A stretch of 64,000 nt of DNA from Pogonophryne albipinna (lineage: Eukaryota; Chordata; Actinopteri; Perciformes; Artedidraconidae): the NCBI GenBank assembly GCA_028583405.1, contig CM053243.1, forward strand, positions 30,617,632 to 30,681,631, given 5' to 3'. The notes beneath the pieces are model-generated. The model had not been told where the DNA came from, ran no database searches, and saw nothing but the letters and a program-made list of their open reading frames with translations. Each line of letters starts with the position of its first letter. Within the stretch, counting starts at the first letter, position 1. Position numbers and translations under genes: made by a program. Positions 45,134 to 58,154 of the stretch are shown here, one piece after another.

Positions 45134-45329
45134 AATTACATTACATTACATGTTACTTGTTAGACGCTTTTATCTAAAGCGACTTACATACTCAATACTG
45201 TGGACAATCCCCACAGGAGCAATTTGGGGTGAAGTGTCTTGCCCAGGGACACAACGACATGCTGACTGTAGTGGGGTTTGAACCTGATTCCCAGACCAAG
45301 GCTCTATCCACTGCGCCACACGCACCCCT
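45134..45329 (-). repeat. tRNA-derived SINE with L2-like tail
   Basis: On the minus strand: an A-box-like TGGCGCAGTGGATAGAGC, a B-box-like GGTTCAAACCC, then a core (CTGGGCAAGACACTTCACCC) and a 3' tail ATGTAAGTCGCTTTAGATAA ending in repeated TAATG units. The tail closely matches the 3' end of the L2-like LINE at 33973-34030, as expected for a SINE copied by that LINE's enzyme. Flanking duplications are not clear. Confidence 0.75.
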
Positions 45330-45367
45330 ATTCTCTGCAAGAAAGCAAGTATTTCCCTAAAGGTTAA

Positions 45368-46297
45368 CCCTTCTCTTGCGTTATGTCATACCCCCCTTCC
45401 CATACTATTTTCGGTCAAAATTGACCGGTCTGTTTTGCACAGTGATATCTCTGGATCCCCTTATCCAATTTTGATGGTTGACATCTCATTTGAACAGTCA
45501 AATCAAGTATAATCAAGGGGTGACAGACATAATGACACCAGGGTTGAATTTCATGTTATATTTGTGCAGTAAGTTCAAATATAGTGCTTACTGTACATTA
45601 CTTATACAAATGCTTGCCATGTAGGCTATGTTTACTGGAGATGGAAATGCTTTAGTTGGTGTTGTAGTTGAGATTCTTCACATTCTAATGATGTGGGATG
45701 TATTGATTTGATACAAGCAAGTCAGTGTTTCATTGTACTTTCAACTACAGTATATGGTCCGGACCCACCGGTGGGCCCATCAAGTTCAGCATTCACTGCA
45801 TTCACTATGATGAATATAAAATAAGACACTGATACTGTTTTCCTCAATGAACATTTAGAGGAAAATAAATATTCAGGGCTCCTCTCCCTCAGGGGCCTCT
45901 TCCTGGTCTGTTGACTGTTGGTCAGGCTCATAGTCTGGATCGCTGTTGTCTTCCATTTCTGAGACATCGTCCTCTATGTCTCGTTCAATCTCCTCTTCAT
46001 CTGGTTCAAAACATTTGTCCACAGCCTCTCTGACAGACAATCGCCTAATCGGTCGCCTACTCATTGTGTCAATGAGTCAAATGTGAGCAATTCACAAATA
46101 TAACTGCATGAGAGACAATAATGGAGGGGCATTTACTGCTGCGAGAAAGTGAGAGGTTTGTCTTTCTTGAGGGGCACAGAGCTCGCACCTGTGAGAAGGT
46201 ATGATACATTGTATCATACAGCGCGAGAAAGTGAGAGGTTCCCGTAACTTAGAGTAAATTGTTTTGTCTGGAAGGTGTGGGGGGACATAAGCACACG

Positions 46298-46380
<83 letters not shown>

Positions 46381-46642
46381 AGATGTTTTCCATCTGCAGG
46401 ATGAACATAATACACTCATCCATTCCCTATGACGGTCAATTCTGACCGAAAACATCATGGGTGTTTCACTGTTGACTAAATCACTAAAAAATCAATGCAA
46501 GTGGTGATCATCAAGTGTATATGTTCAGAGGCCTAGTGTGGAGGATAACATAAGGTTTTGAGGCAATTGGAGGGAAAACACAATATTTATGATTACAAAC
46601 GAAGTCACTCGGTCAGAGTTGACCCGAAACGCAAGAGAAGGG
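45368..46642. mobile_element. piggyBac-like element, copy 1
   Basis: TTAA (45364-45367) is followed by CCCTTCTCTTGCGTT; the right end is the inverse, AACGCAAGAGAAGGG, ending at 46642. The right TTAA is not preserved. piggyBac ends of the form TTAA-CCC fit. Inside are a degenerate transposase start (45873-46064, minus) and a TG tract (46301-46379). The 1275 bases cannot encode a whole transposase. Confidence 0.75.
45873..46064 (-). pseudogene. piggyBac-type transposase N-terminal remnant
   Basis: Sixty-three residues: a basic start MSRRPIRRLSVREAV followed by a strongly acidic run (EPDEEEIERDIEDDVSEMEDNSDPDYEPD). This layout matches the N termini of piggyBac-family transposases. The catalytic domain is absent. 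A shortened version of the same segment lies in copy 2 near 48030-48155. Confidence 0.55.
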
Positions 46643-47679
46643 ACTATTCCTTTACCTCAGGATCAGCTCCAAACAGATACATAGTTTGGCAGTCTAATAT
46701 TACTAACGCTTGGCAGTGTTTCTGTGCGGAGATTCCTACGGACGTCAGAGTAAGAGGGCAGTCTGGCGTGAGTCCAGAGGTCTGGCTAGACATTATCTCC
46801 AGCACCGCTGCATGTTTCCATAAGGGGGCCTCCTACTCTCTCCAGTGCTGGCCTGTAAGTGGCTGGGAGTGGGCAGCAGGAGTGTTTGTGTGTGCATGAA
46901 TGTTTACACATGTGAGTGTGTGTGTTTGTGTGATTGCAGAGTAAACCGACGCCTTTGTGGGGCAACACACTGTCCCTGGTCTAGAGAAGAGCCATTAGGG
47001 GAGCGATGAAGCTGATGACATGTTGTTCCTGTGACAGGCGGCCGGACCCCAGACTCCTCTCTGCTGCTGCCGGAGCACTGGGAGCCCGCCGGTCTGCCAC
47101 TGGACAAACACACAGACGCAGGGACTTTATTTTGGGAGGTGGTTTGGTGCCGGACACCCTGTCTAATCTCCCACCAACTCTCATACACCACCACCCCCCT
47201 CACTCACAAACACACACACACATACCGCATCAGCATCACACACATACAACACACTGCATCACCATCCAAACATGCAACGAGGAAATGTTTAACAAGGGGT
47301 CAGTAACAATTGCTGAACTGATACAGATTCTGTTAAAAGGGTTTCTTTATCCAAAATAAAATAAATAATTCAGATAGTTGCAGTATTTGTTGTAAAGGTT
47401 TTCAATTAACTGTGAGAAAAATAACCCTTTTCTCAAAATCTAATGAGTTAAGTTTTTCTTAAACTATTACATCTTATTTAATCTTAAACTAATGGTCTAT
47501 TTCTGTTTAGGGAATCAATGCACACAGAAGAGCAATAATGAGTGAGTGTAATTCAATGACGGTGTGGCTGCACAGACGATATCTTTTTTGTCCAATAACC
47601 AGAATCCCTCCTGTCAGATGGACAGTTTGTCCTTTTTGAGTTTTCATGATGCACCCTTCTGATTTAAGATTCCGGTCGT
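46643..47679. other. sequence between the two piggyBac-like copies
   Basis: No gene recognised. It contains short TG/CA-rich stretches near 46880-46935 and 47200-47240, and open frames that are driven by simple sequence. Confidence 0.4.
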
Positions 47680-47683
47680 TTAA

Positions 47684-48212
47684 CCCTTCTCTTGCGTTAT
47701 GTCATACTAAATTGGCCGGTGTGTTTTGCACAGTGATATCTCTGGAACCCCTTATCCAATTGTGATGGTTGACACCTCATTTGAACAGTCAAAGCAAGTC
47801 GAATCAAGGGGTGGCAGACAGAATGACATCAGGGGTGCATTTCATGTTCATGCAGTAGGTTCAAAGATAGTGTTTACTGTATATTATAAAAATGCTTGCC
47901 ATGTAGGCTGTGTTTACTTCCCGAGATTCTTCCCGTTCCAATGATGTATGGGATGTATTGATTGGATACAAGCAAGTCAGTGTTTCATTGTGTACTTTCA
48001 ACTACAGTATATGGTCCGTACCCACCGGTGGGCCCATCAGGTTCAGGGCTGCTCTCCCTCAGGGGCCTCTCCCTCAGGGGCCACTTCCTGGTCTGTTGAC
48101 ATTTGTCCACAGCCTCTCTGACAGAAAATCGCCTAATCGGTCGCCTACTCATTGTGTCAATGAGTCAAATGTGAGCAATTCACAAATATAACTGCATGAG
48201 AGACAGTAAGGG

Positions 48213-48243
<31 letters not shown>

Positions 48244-48454
48244 ACAGCACGAGAAAGTGAGAGGTTCCCGTAACTTAGAGTAAATTGTTTTACCACTCAT
48301 AATTCAATGCAAGTGGTGATCATCAATTGTATATGTTCAGAGGCCTAGTGTGGAGGATAACATAAGGTCTTGAGGCAATTGGATGGAAAACACAATATTT
48401 ATGATTACAAACGAAGTCACTCGGTCAGAGTTGACCCGAAACGCAAGAGAAGGG
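47684..48454. mobile_element. piggyBac-like element, copy 2 (internally deleted)
   Basis: TTAA (47680-47683) then CCCTTCTCTTGCGTT; right end AACGCAAGAGAAGGG followed by TTTA (48455-48458), a one-base variant of the target. At 771 bases it is the 1275-base copy with internal losses, including most of the acidic coding remnant. Its TG tract (48215-48243) is short. Confidence 0.75.
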
Positions 48455-48458
48455 TTTA

Positions 48459-49594
<1,136 letters not shown>

Positions 49595-49707
49595 TGCTTT
49601 CCTCTTCTTCCTCAACTCTCTCCCTCTGTCATTGTAACTCGACTCCCCCGTCTCCAGCCCAGTCGTCCCCCGCACACACCCCAGAGCTTGGGCTCACTGT
49701 CCCTGAC

Positions 49708-51058
<1,351 letters not shown>

Positions 51059-51394
51059 CAATTCAGACAGAATTACAAGAGAGACTCAGTCATCTCGGTT
51101 TCAAAATAAATTAATTGTGTTTGAGTTTTGTAAATTCACTTATTTTCTGATTAATAATAGCTCTTTATATTTTGGATATTGTCTTGATATAATTTCACCA
51201 ATTTATTTAAAACTTGTCAAATGGGACTTTTGCAATGCTACACAACCAGTTAATCGATATATTAAATAACATATTTTATTGTGATGATGAAGCAGACGAA
51301 AAACAAGGATAACTTTTTTAATGATAAAAGTTTCCACTAAAACCTTAATTATACATGATATAATTATTATTTAAAAACTCCTATTTACCTTTAA

Positions 51395-51770
51395 AGGTGG
51401 TAAGTTTGAGAAACCGGCTCGAGATACACTTTTTGTTATATTCCATGGAATGCTCTTAACATCCCGATAGCAATGAATATCTTAAGTGCTTTGACAAAAA
51501 ATCCATTAAAAAAAGTCATCTGTGGAAGCCGTGGTACTGTAAAAAGCACGACCAATCATCTGAGCCGGCCCGGCTAAAGTAACTGGATGGCCTACCTGCC
51601 TGTCAGCCTTCCATCTGTGCACAAACTTATCTCGTGCCCTCATTGGTCATGTGCGCGTTCGTGTATGTTGGAGGAGGGGCTCTGTAAGGAAGTGGCAGAT
51701 TTCTTCCCGCTGTGTATTTTCAAATTCTATCGCACTCGAGCTGGTTTCTCCAAAATTACCTACCCCACCT
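51395..51770 (-). mobile_element. 376-bp TTAA-flanked element (simple copy)
   Basis: TTAA at 51391-51394 and 51771-51774. Inverted ends AGGTGG..TAAGTTTGAGAAACC and GGTTTCTCCAAAATTACCTA..CCACCT. It is the unnested form of the family seen at 11487-14035 and 24188-25360, in the opposite orientation, and gives the family's basic length. It contains no transposase. Confidence 0.85.
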
Positions 51771-51774
51771 TTAA

Positions 51775-52806
51775 GGAGGTAATAGTTTTAGTGTAAATAG
51801 TGATTATATATGGAATGGATAAATCTAAATTATTAAAAATAATAAAGTAACTTATAGCTCACTCATAAAGCTTCTTTCAAAGTAACTCAACTGAATGTTG
51901 CAGTTATGCAATTTAAATGGAGGATATTATTTTGGATCACAACAGAAAAACAACACTTCTTCACCCTTTTTCTGTAAATGTGGACAATTTCCTTTAAAAC
52001 TATGCATGTTGACATTACTTGCTTTTATTTTGAAAATCACAGTCGATTAAGCAGTTGTATTCTTTTAAACTTGACTGTACTGTGTGTGCAGCAGGAGCGT
52101 GTTTGTGTGTGTGTTTGTGTGTGTGCGCGTGTGTGCGTCCGAAAGGGACTTGCAGGGGATTGGAGAGTGGAGTAATTCCAGCTCTCTTTAAAACAACTTC
52201 TCAGCACGGAATCCGTCCCGGAGTTTGGCACAGGAGTCCCCGACCATCTCTGCGTTACCCAGGGACTCTGCAGCGGGAATATTGTTTCACCACAGCATCA
52301 GAAATCTTCGCGATTTCGAAAGGTTTATTTCGGGGTGAAGGAAGGATTTTACGGTTCACGAAGCTCAAGAAGAGACTCTGGAACACTTTTGGATTAATGT
52401 TTCTGTCGCTCTGTTTGTTACTGTAAACTGATACTGCTCCTGGAGTGGACTAACTATGGTTTGTGGATTGTGTGCAGGACCTCCACAGTGTTGGGGAGCT
52501 GAATGCTGTGTGAGAGGGCTGGCAAAAGTTGTGGCTTAATTGAGTTGGCGACAGCAGGTCACCGAGCAGTGGCTGTGTGTAGCCGTCTCCTTCTCCAGAC
52601 CTGAAGTGATATGTTTAACGCAGCGCATGATTGAAGATTTCTTTCTAATGCTGCTGGAGAGCCAGAAAACGGCGACCACCGGCTGCGCATGTTGTGCGCA
52701 CCGTGCACAACCCCCCGGTCTTATGCTACGAGTGTAAATCGATGTGGCATCTCCCGAGACCCGGACGGGACCGACAGGACACATACAAAACTGTCTAGGT
52801 TGTCGT
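51775..52806 (+). promoter_or_regulatory. smad6: smad6 upstream region and probable 5' UTR
   Basis: No other gene is seen. From about 52140 the sequence becomes less AT-rich, as expected for a long untranslated leader and promoter of smad6. The transcription start cannot be placed. A short TG run lies at 52100-52135. Confidence 0.35.
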
Positions 52807-55765
52807 ATGTTCAAGTCGAAACGCGCAGGTCTTGTACGGCGACTCTGGAGAAGCCGTCTGGTCACCGAGAGCGACGGGCGGGATGGAAGCAGACGAGGTG
52901 AGGGGAGACGGGACGGGCCGTGTGGCAGACACTCAGGAAAGCTCCACAGACACGAGCAGCAGCCGATGACACACACTGACCCGGCTCCGGGACTCACGGG
53001 GGAGGCTGTAGACCTGACGGAGAGCCCCGAGAGGGAGGAAGAGGAGCAACCTGACGATGACCGTGCTGCGGGGGCCATGTGCGTCTCGGAGCACAGAGGC
53101 GCTCGGCGGGGACAGGAGGGCGACGGTAGGACGGTGACGTGTTGTTTGTTTGGGGAATGGGATATCAGACCTCGGAGCCCGTATTGGGGCCCGAGGAAAG
53201 ACGGAGGGGGCGCTTGTCAGTGCGCACCGAGGCATACGGGGCTGGAGGAGGAACTTGCGAGCACTGCTCATGCTTTTTTGAAAAGACTCAAGGAGAAATC
53301 TCTGGATACTTTGGTGAAGGCTGTGGAGACCAGAGGAGGGATACCCAGTGAGTGTGTCATGGTGCCGAGCAGTGAGCTGCGGCTCGGGGCTCAGCACATC
53401 TCTCCGCAGGACCTCCTGTGTAAGGTGTACCGCTGGAGCGACCTGCCTCTCTCAGGCCGCCTCAAAACGCTCAGCCACTGCCAGAGCTTCGGCGCAGGGG
53501 ACGGGGCAAAGGTGTGCTGCAACCCCTATCACTACAGCCGCCTATGTGGGCCAGGTAAGGTCATCAATCAGAAGGCCCTGAATCTATCTAGAGGAGACTT
53601 AATCCCTCAGAAAATACCTTTCAGCTTGATTAGTGACAACAATAGATAGCAAACGTGTGTATGCCATGTCATCCTGTCATTCTGACCTGTAAACAACACA
53701 TTGAACATCACGAGGGCTCCTGGAACTCCTCAAGAACTCTGTTATTGTCCAAACTCGCAGAGTATTATTCTCAAATTGAAGTGCGTCGTATGTAAATAGA
53801 TTTCATGCAACATAACTATTGATGGACCAGAATTGTCATTCCCCTGCAGCCAGCAGCTCAACAACAATGTTAATTTTCTAGTACCCTACTTTTCTTCATC
53901 TTATTGAAGCACAACACTGGAAAGCCATGCAAGAGAATAAATATCACTTAAACTCTTCTCGTGTTTCACTGCCTGCCCTGAAGTTTTGCAACATTTTTAT
54001 AATTCTAGCTTTTACAACCATTTGTCAACCATTACTTTGATTTCCTTTCCACATTCCAAACACATTACACATTTCTTTAAATTTGCGCAAAACTTTGCTG
54101 CTTCCCACATCATCCAATTGAAGGTCGCTCTCAAGTTGCACTTAGGCTCTTTTTTCTCTGACAAGGAGGTCCTCCTCTTGTTATTTAGGTGAAGGAGTGC
54201 CGATAATATACAGTTTGCATAGTGCTGGCGCCAGACTGACTCGCTGGGTATCTGACTGACTGAGGACTCCGGCAATTACTGGCTCTGCTCTTAAAGGGGC
54301 CGCAGCCACAAACCCAGGTCCACTTTGGACTGCAGGGACTCTCCCAGCAGCATTGCTTTTAAAGTTTACAGAAGCTGCTTTCATACAGAAGAAATCCTGT
54401 CTATGTGGATGAACATTTCTGGCTAAAACCTTTATGAAAAAATCAGAAAAGCAGAGGATCAAACTGAAAACTCTAAGAATCAAATACAGTTAGAAAGAAG
54501 TTCAGTGGGATGATACACTTGCAACATCAGATTGGATCTGTACAATTTAACTGATCGGAGTTCAAAATTCAATCCATTTTATTTCTATAGCACATTTCTA
54601 AAAGGAAAAGAAAGACAATGCATGTTTACAGTTATCAAATCAAATCAGGTTTTATTTATATAGCACATTTAAAAGCTATTTTTGGTCGAGCCAAAGTGCT
54701 GTATATGTAATAAAAACACATTACTACAATCACAATAAAAGACAATAATTTACAACAGAAATATAAAAAACACAGGGAATAGTCAGGTGTCATACTCCGC
54801 TCTGACTAGATTATGTACTTGGCACAAATAGCTCCTTAGGTTTAAGGTACAAAGAAACAAGTTGTTTGAATAGTCTGCCTGGAGAGTAAAGACTTATGTA
54901 ATTTAGATTGGATTGAGGATGAAGTTAATTTATTTAATCTTCTTCCATTTATTTAACAAAATGTTCAGTTTAAATGAATCAAATGCTTGTGTACATAATC
55001 AGTTGTGTAAGACTTTTGATTGTATCATTCAGCAGCGAAGCAAAAGCATAATTGGTTCTCAGTGTTCTTTCTCAGCTGCTCATTGAAGACCATACAGCCT
55101 TTAAGTTTAACTTAACCTTAACTTGTGTTGTATTTCCAGAATCACCTCCTCCCCCATACTCTCTGTCCCGTTCAGACGAACACAAGCCACTGGGTGAGTT
55201 TGGAACCACATTGTAAAAGAGAGGGTGCTCGTCACCATCATATTTTTAGACTGAAAACACAAATTATCTTTGAAATGCTGCTTGTGTTAAACGGGTCATA
55301 GCATTGGTCGAGTTTTACCTGAGCTCATCTTTTGTTTTGATGAGTCTGACATCTGGAGTTTATAATAGGGAGGCTCTGTTTGTGCAAACAGGCAGTCTGC
55401 TCTGTAGTTTGAGGGACTGCATACAGTATGGTTCCAACTAATGCACATTCATTCATCTTTAACTGTCATCCTCAAAGGGATACAGTGTGATCTTAAACTT
55501 GTTTTTGGTACAAATAATCACAATTATTTGGTCATATAAAACTTAAAATAAACACATTTGATTAACTGTAGCCAGCAAAGGTTTGGTTTTTACTTGAAAA
55601 ATGGCTTAAAACTTACATCTGTCACCAAAAAACAAACTTTGATCAATATCTCACTCTTCTACTGTGTGTTTTTTCTACTTTCACCAGACTCAAATCTGTC
55701 TTACACTGAACCTGTGCCCCCCCTCACCTCCAATCCGCCTCACCCGACGCCAAGAGACTACACAG
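52807..55765 (+). CDS. smad6: inhibitory SMAD6, exons 1-3 (C-terminal MH2 exon outside window)
   Basis: Exons: 52807-53554, 55140-55193 and 55688-55765, each joined in phase 1 with GT/AG borders, giving about 293 residues of the N-terminal part. SMAD6 blocks BMP signalling by competing for SMAD1/4 and by recruiting SMURF ligases to receptors. The start MFKSKRAGLVRRLWRSR matches human MFRSKRSGLVRRLWRSR and decides the ATG, although an in-frame ATG lies 63 bases upstream. TVTCCLF (about 109-115) and the MH1-like region (about 146-249) follow. The Zn ligands of MH1 domains are kept: Cys 183, Cys 225, Cys 237 and His 242 (PYHY). Exon 2 encodes the PPPPYS motif bound by SMURF WW domains. Exon 3 has DSNLSYTEP. 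Human SMAD6 ends with a large MH2 exon after a long intron; it was not found up to 64000. Whether this is smad6a or smad6b is open. Confidence 0.93.
53555..55139 (+). other. smad6: smad6 intron 1, with a low-confidence interspersed repeat
   Basis: No further gene seen. Around 54575-54700 two stretches of the form TTTTATTT(C/A)TATAGCACATTT occur close together, a motif common in teleost SINE/LINE-derived repeats; family and borders are unclear. Confidence 0.4.
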
Positions 55766-58075
55766 GTGAGTTACTTGCTTCACTACTGCAGAGCAGCATG
55801 AACATTGTGACCAGGCAGATGTTTGATTCAGCAAAGTCTGAAGTTTGAGTCATATACTCTTTAGAAGTGAACTTTTCACCACAAAGAAGTTTGGAAGCCC
55901 AGATTGAGGAACTTTTGGAGTTGTGCATTCACAGACGCAGACTCTCATGCATGCAAACTCGCAGAGCACACATCCACTCTGAATGTTTAGATAGAAGGAT
56001 ACATTACATTTATTGGAGATATTAAGTTTGACTTTACTTTGTGTTTTCAAAGGCTGTTAAGACGAACCAAAAGTCGACAGCATAGAGCTTCTATTGTCAA
56101 CGAGGCATGGGGGGCTTGGTGGGGTTCTGGGGTCTCTCGCTATCTAGATGCCTTTCTGTCTCTCTTTCCCCGACTCTCCCTCACTCCATACGCTTTCTCC
56201 AGAGCAAAATATTTCACTGGGATGAAGCTGCTCCCAATCCCCTTTGCCTTTCCAACCACCCATCCCCCTCTTTCCCTCTTTCTTCCCTCAAATCCCTCCA
56301 TTCCTCTTGGCAATTGAGCAGTGGAAAGAGGCTGGCATTTTGGGGGCGGGGGAGCCGAGCAGCTCTGATGAGGCGGAGGTGTAGAGTTTTGTGTGCGTGT
56401 ATATGTGGAAAGAGGGGGGCCGAGGGCTGCGTTTGGACAGGAAACAGCCCCCTCTAGATGATGAAACTGGAGCTTTATTTGTTTACGTGCTGGGGTCGGG
56501 TGGAGAGGTCCTTGTAGCGTTAGAAGAAACCCACAAACCCACTCGATCAAGCCTCCCCGGACTCACTTGTGGACGGTGTTGAAAGGTGAATGGGCACCTA
56601 TGAAGTCTGCGTAGTGTAAGTCACCACATCACCGGCCTTTCTGAAGAGTGTGCTGCTCCCCAGTGAGACTTTTTTTGGAATTGTTGTCCGTGGTGCCCAG
56701 AAATATACTTTTTGTGTCATTGAAAACATTTTACGAGTCCTCCTGTTGCACACATCACCACTTTTAGAAGATATAAGGTATTAAAAACAAGATGTTTTGC
56801 TTGGATCAAGCTTTCAAGGTGTTTAATTTCCCAACATGAAGGCCTAAAAGTAGTTCTCAAGCCTTCCCTTATGCTTAAACCTCTATTTATCATTTACTTT
56901 GTTAACCTAAAATAATCCGTCTACCCACAGTTTGTACATTTTTAATTGTAGAATGTAATTCACAAACAAATGCAGACATGACCTCAGTGTCCATTTCTTT
57001 ACGGTCCTGTTTACAATGTTTTTATATAGAACAGAGGGTTAAGATAAGTCATTGACATGTCTTTTTAATAATAAAAATCACACTCTTTGACCTCCATTAC
57101 ACACTTTTGGGTTTTGAAAAAATCTGCCTAATTTCTAAATGACTTTAAAGATGATTTAACGGAGAACAATGTTATTATTAAAAACGTAATCATCAAAAAT
57201 CTGTTCAGTCAAGGTCACAGGGGAGAGGATAACTTTATTGTCTGCCTGTTGAAATGAGTGGAAATGGATCAGTTTTCTGTTAAGATCTGGTATGTTTGTG
57301 TGATTTTCTGTGTGAGTGTGTGTGTGTGTGGTCTCTGATCCCCTGCCCCCCGCACCAGAATGCTGGAGCCGAGAACTGGAGCTCAGGCCAAGTGCAAGAC
57401 TAGGAAAGAGACTAAACAGACGTGGCCAAGTATTCTGCGTGGAGCTTTTGTCTTCAACTCTGACAGATATAAGACTTTTCACTTGAGTTACAGCTGGTAT
57501 AATAACAGGACATATGCCGAACATAAAGCTTGTATAAAAGAATATACTGTAGCCTTAAAAATACAAAGCACAAACCCCTTTATGTTGGTAATCTTTCAAG
57601 AGTGTAAATGAATCTTTTTATGCAGGTGATCCTCTGGTGTATTTTTAAAACCCTGTGATGTTTTCTTTAGAACAAATACAAGCATTGAACATGTGCTCTG
57701 GCACTTCAGCATCTTTGTTTTATTCCTATATGTATCCTAGCTTTAAGGAGAAAAAAGGCTGCAGCAGCAGGGTGTGGTCCATACATACCTTTGCCCTGGC
57801 CTCTTTTATCATTCGATCAGCTAGCGCTCCCTTTAAACCGCAGCAAACAGCAAGGCTTTGAAAAGGGAAATGTCTGCTGGAAGTTTAGTAGGCTTATATC
57901 TACATGTACCTACCTCTGTGACTCCAACACAAAATGTCATTCAGCTGTTATTTTCTGTGTGTGTGTGTGTGTGTGTCCTGATAGAACCCCTATGTGAGTC
58001 CTGCGAGACGATCTTATCACTAACTCAGACAGAAATTCCTCCCTTTCTCACACACACTCACACACAAATACACAG

Positions 58076-58154
<79 letters not shown>

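Noticed and set aside
45134..45329. Functional tRNA gene
   Set aside because: A- and B-box-like sequences are present but the region does not fold as a complete tRNA and continues into a SINE core and LINE-type tail.
52744..52806. Upstream in-frame ATG as the smad6 start
   Set aside because: The 21 residues before MFKSKRAGLVRRLWRSR have no counterpart in SMAD6, whereas the internal Met aligns with the human start.
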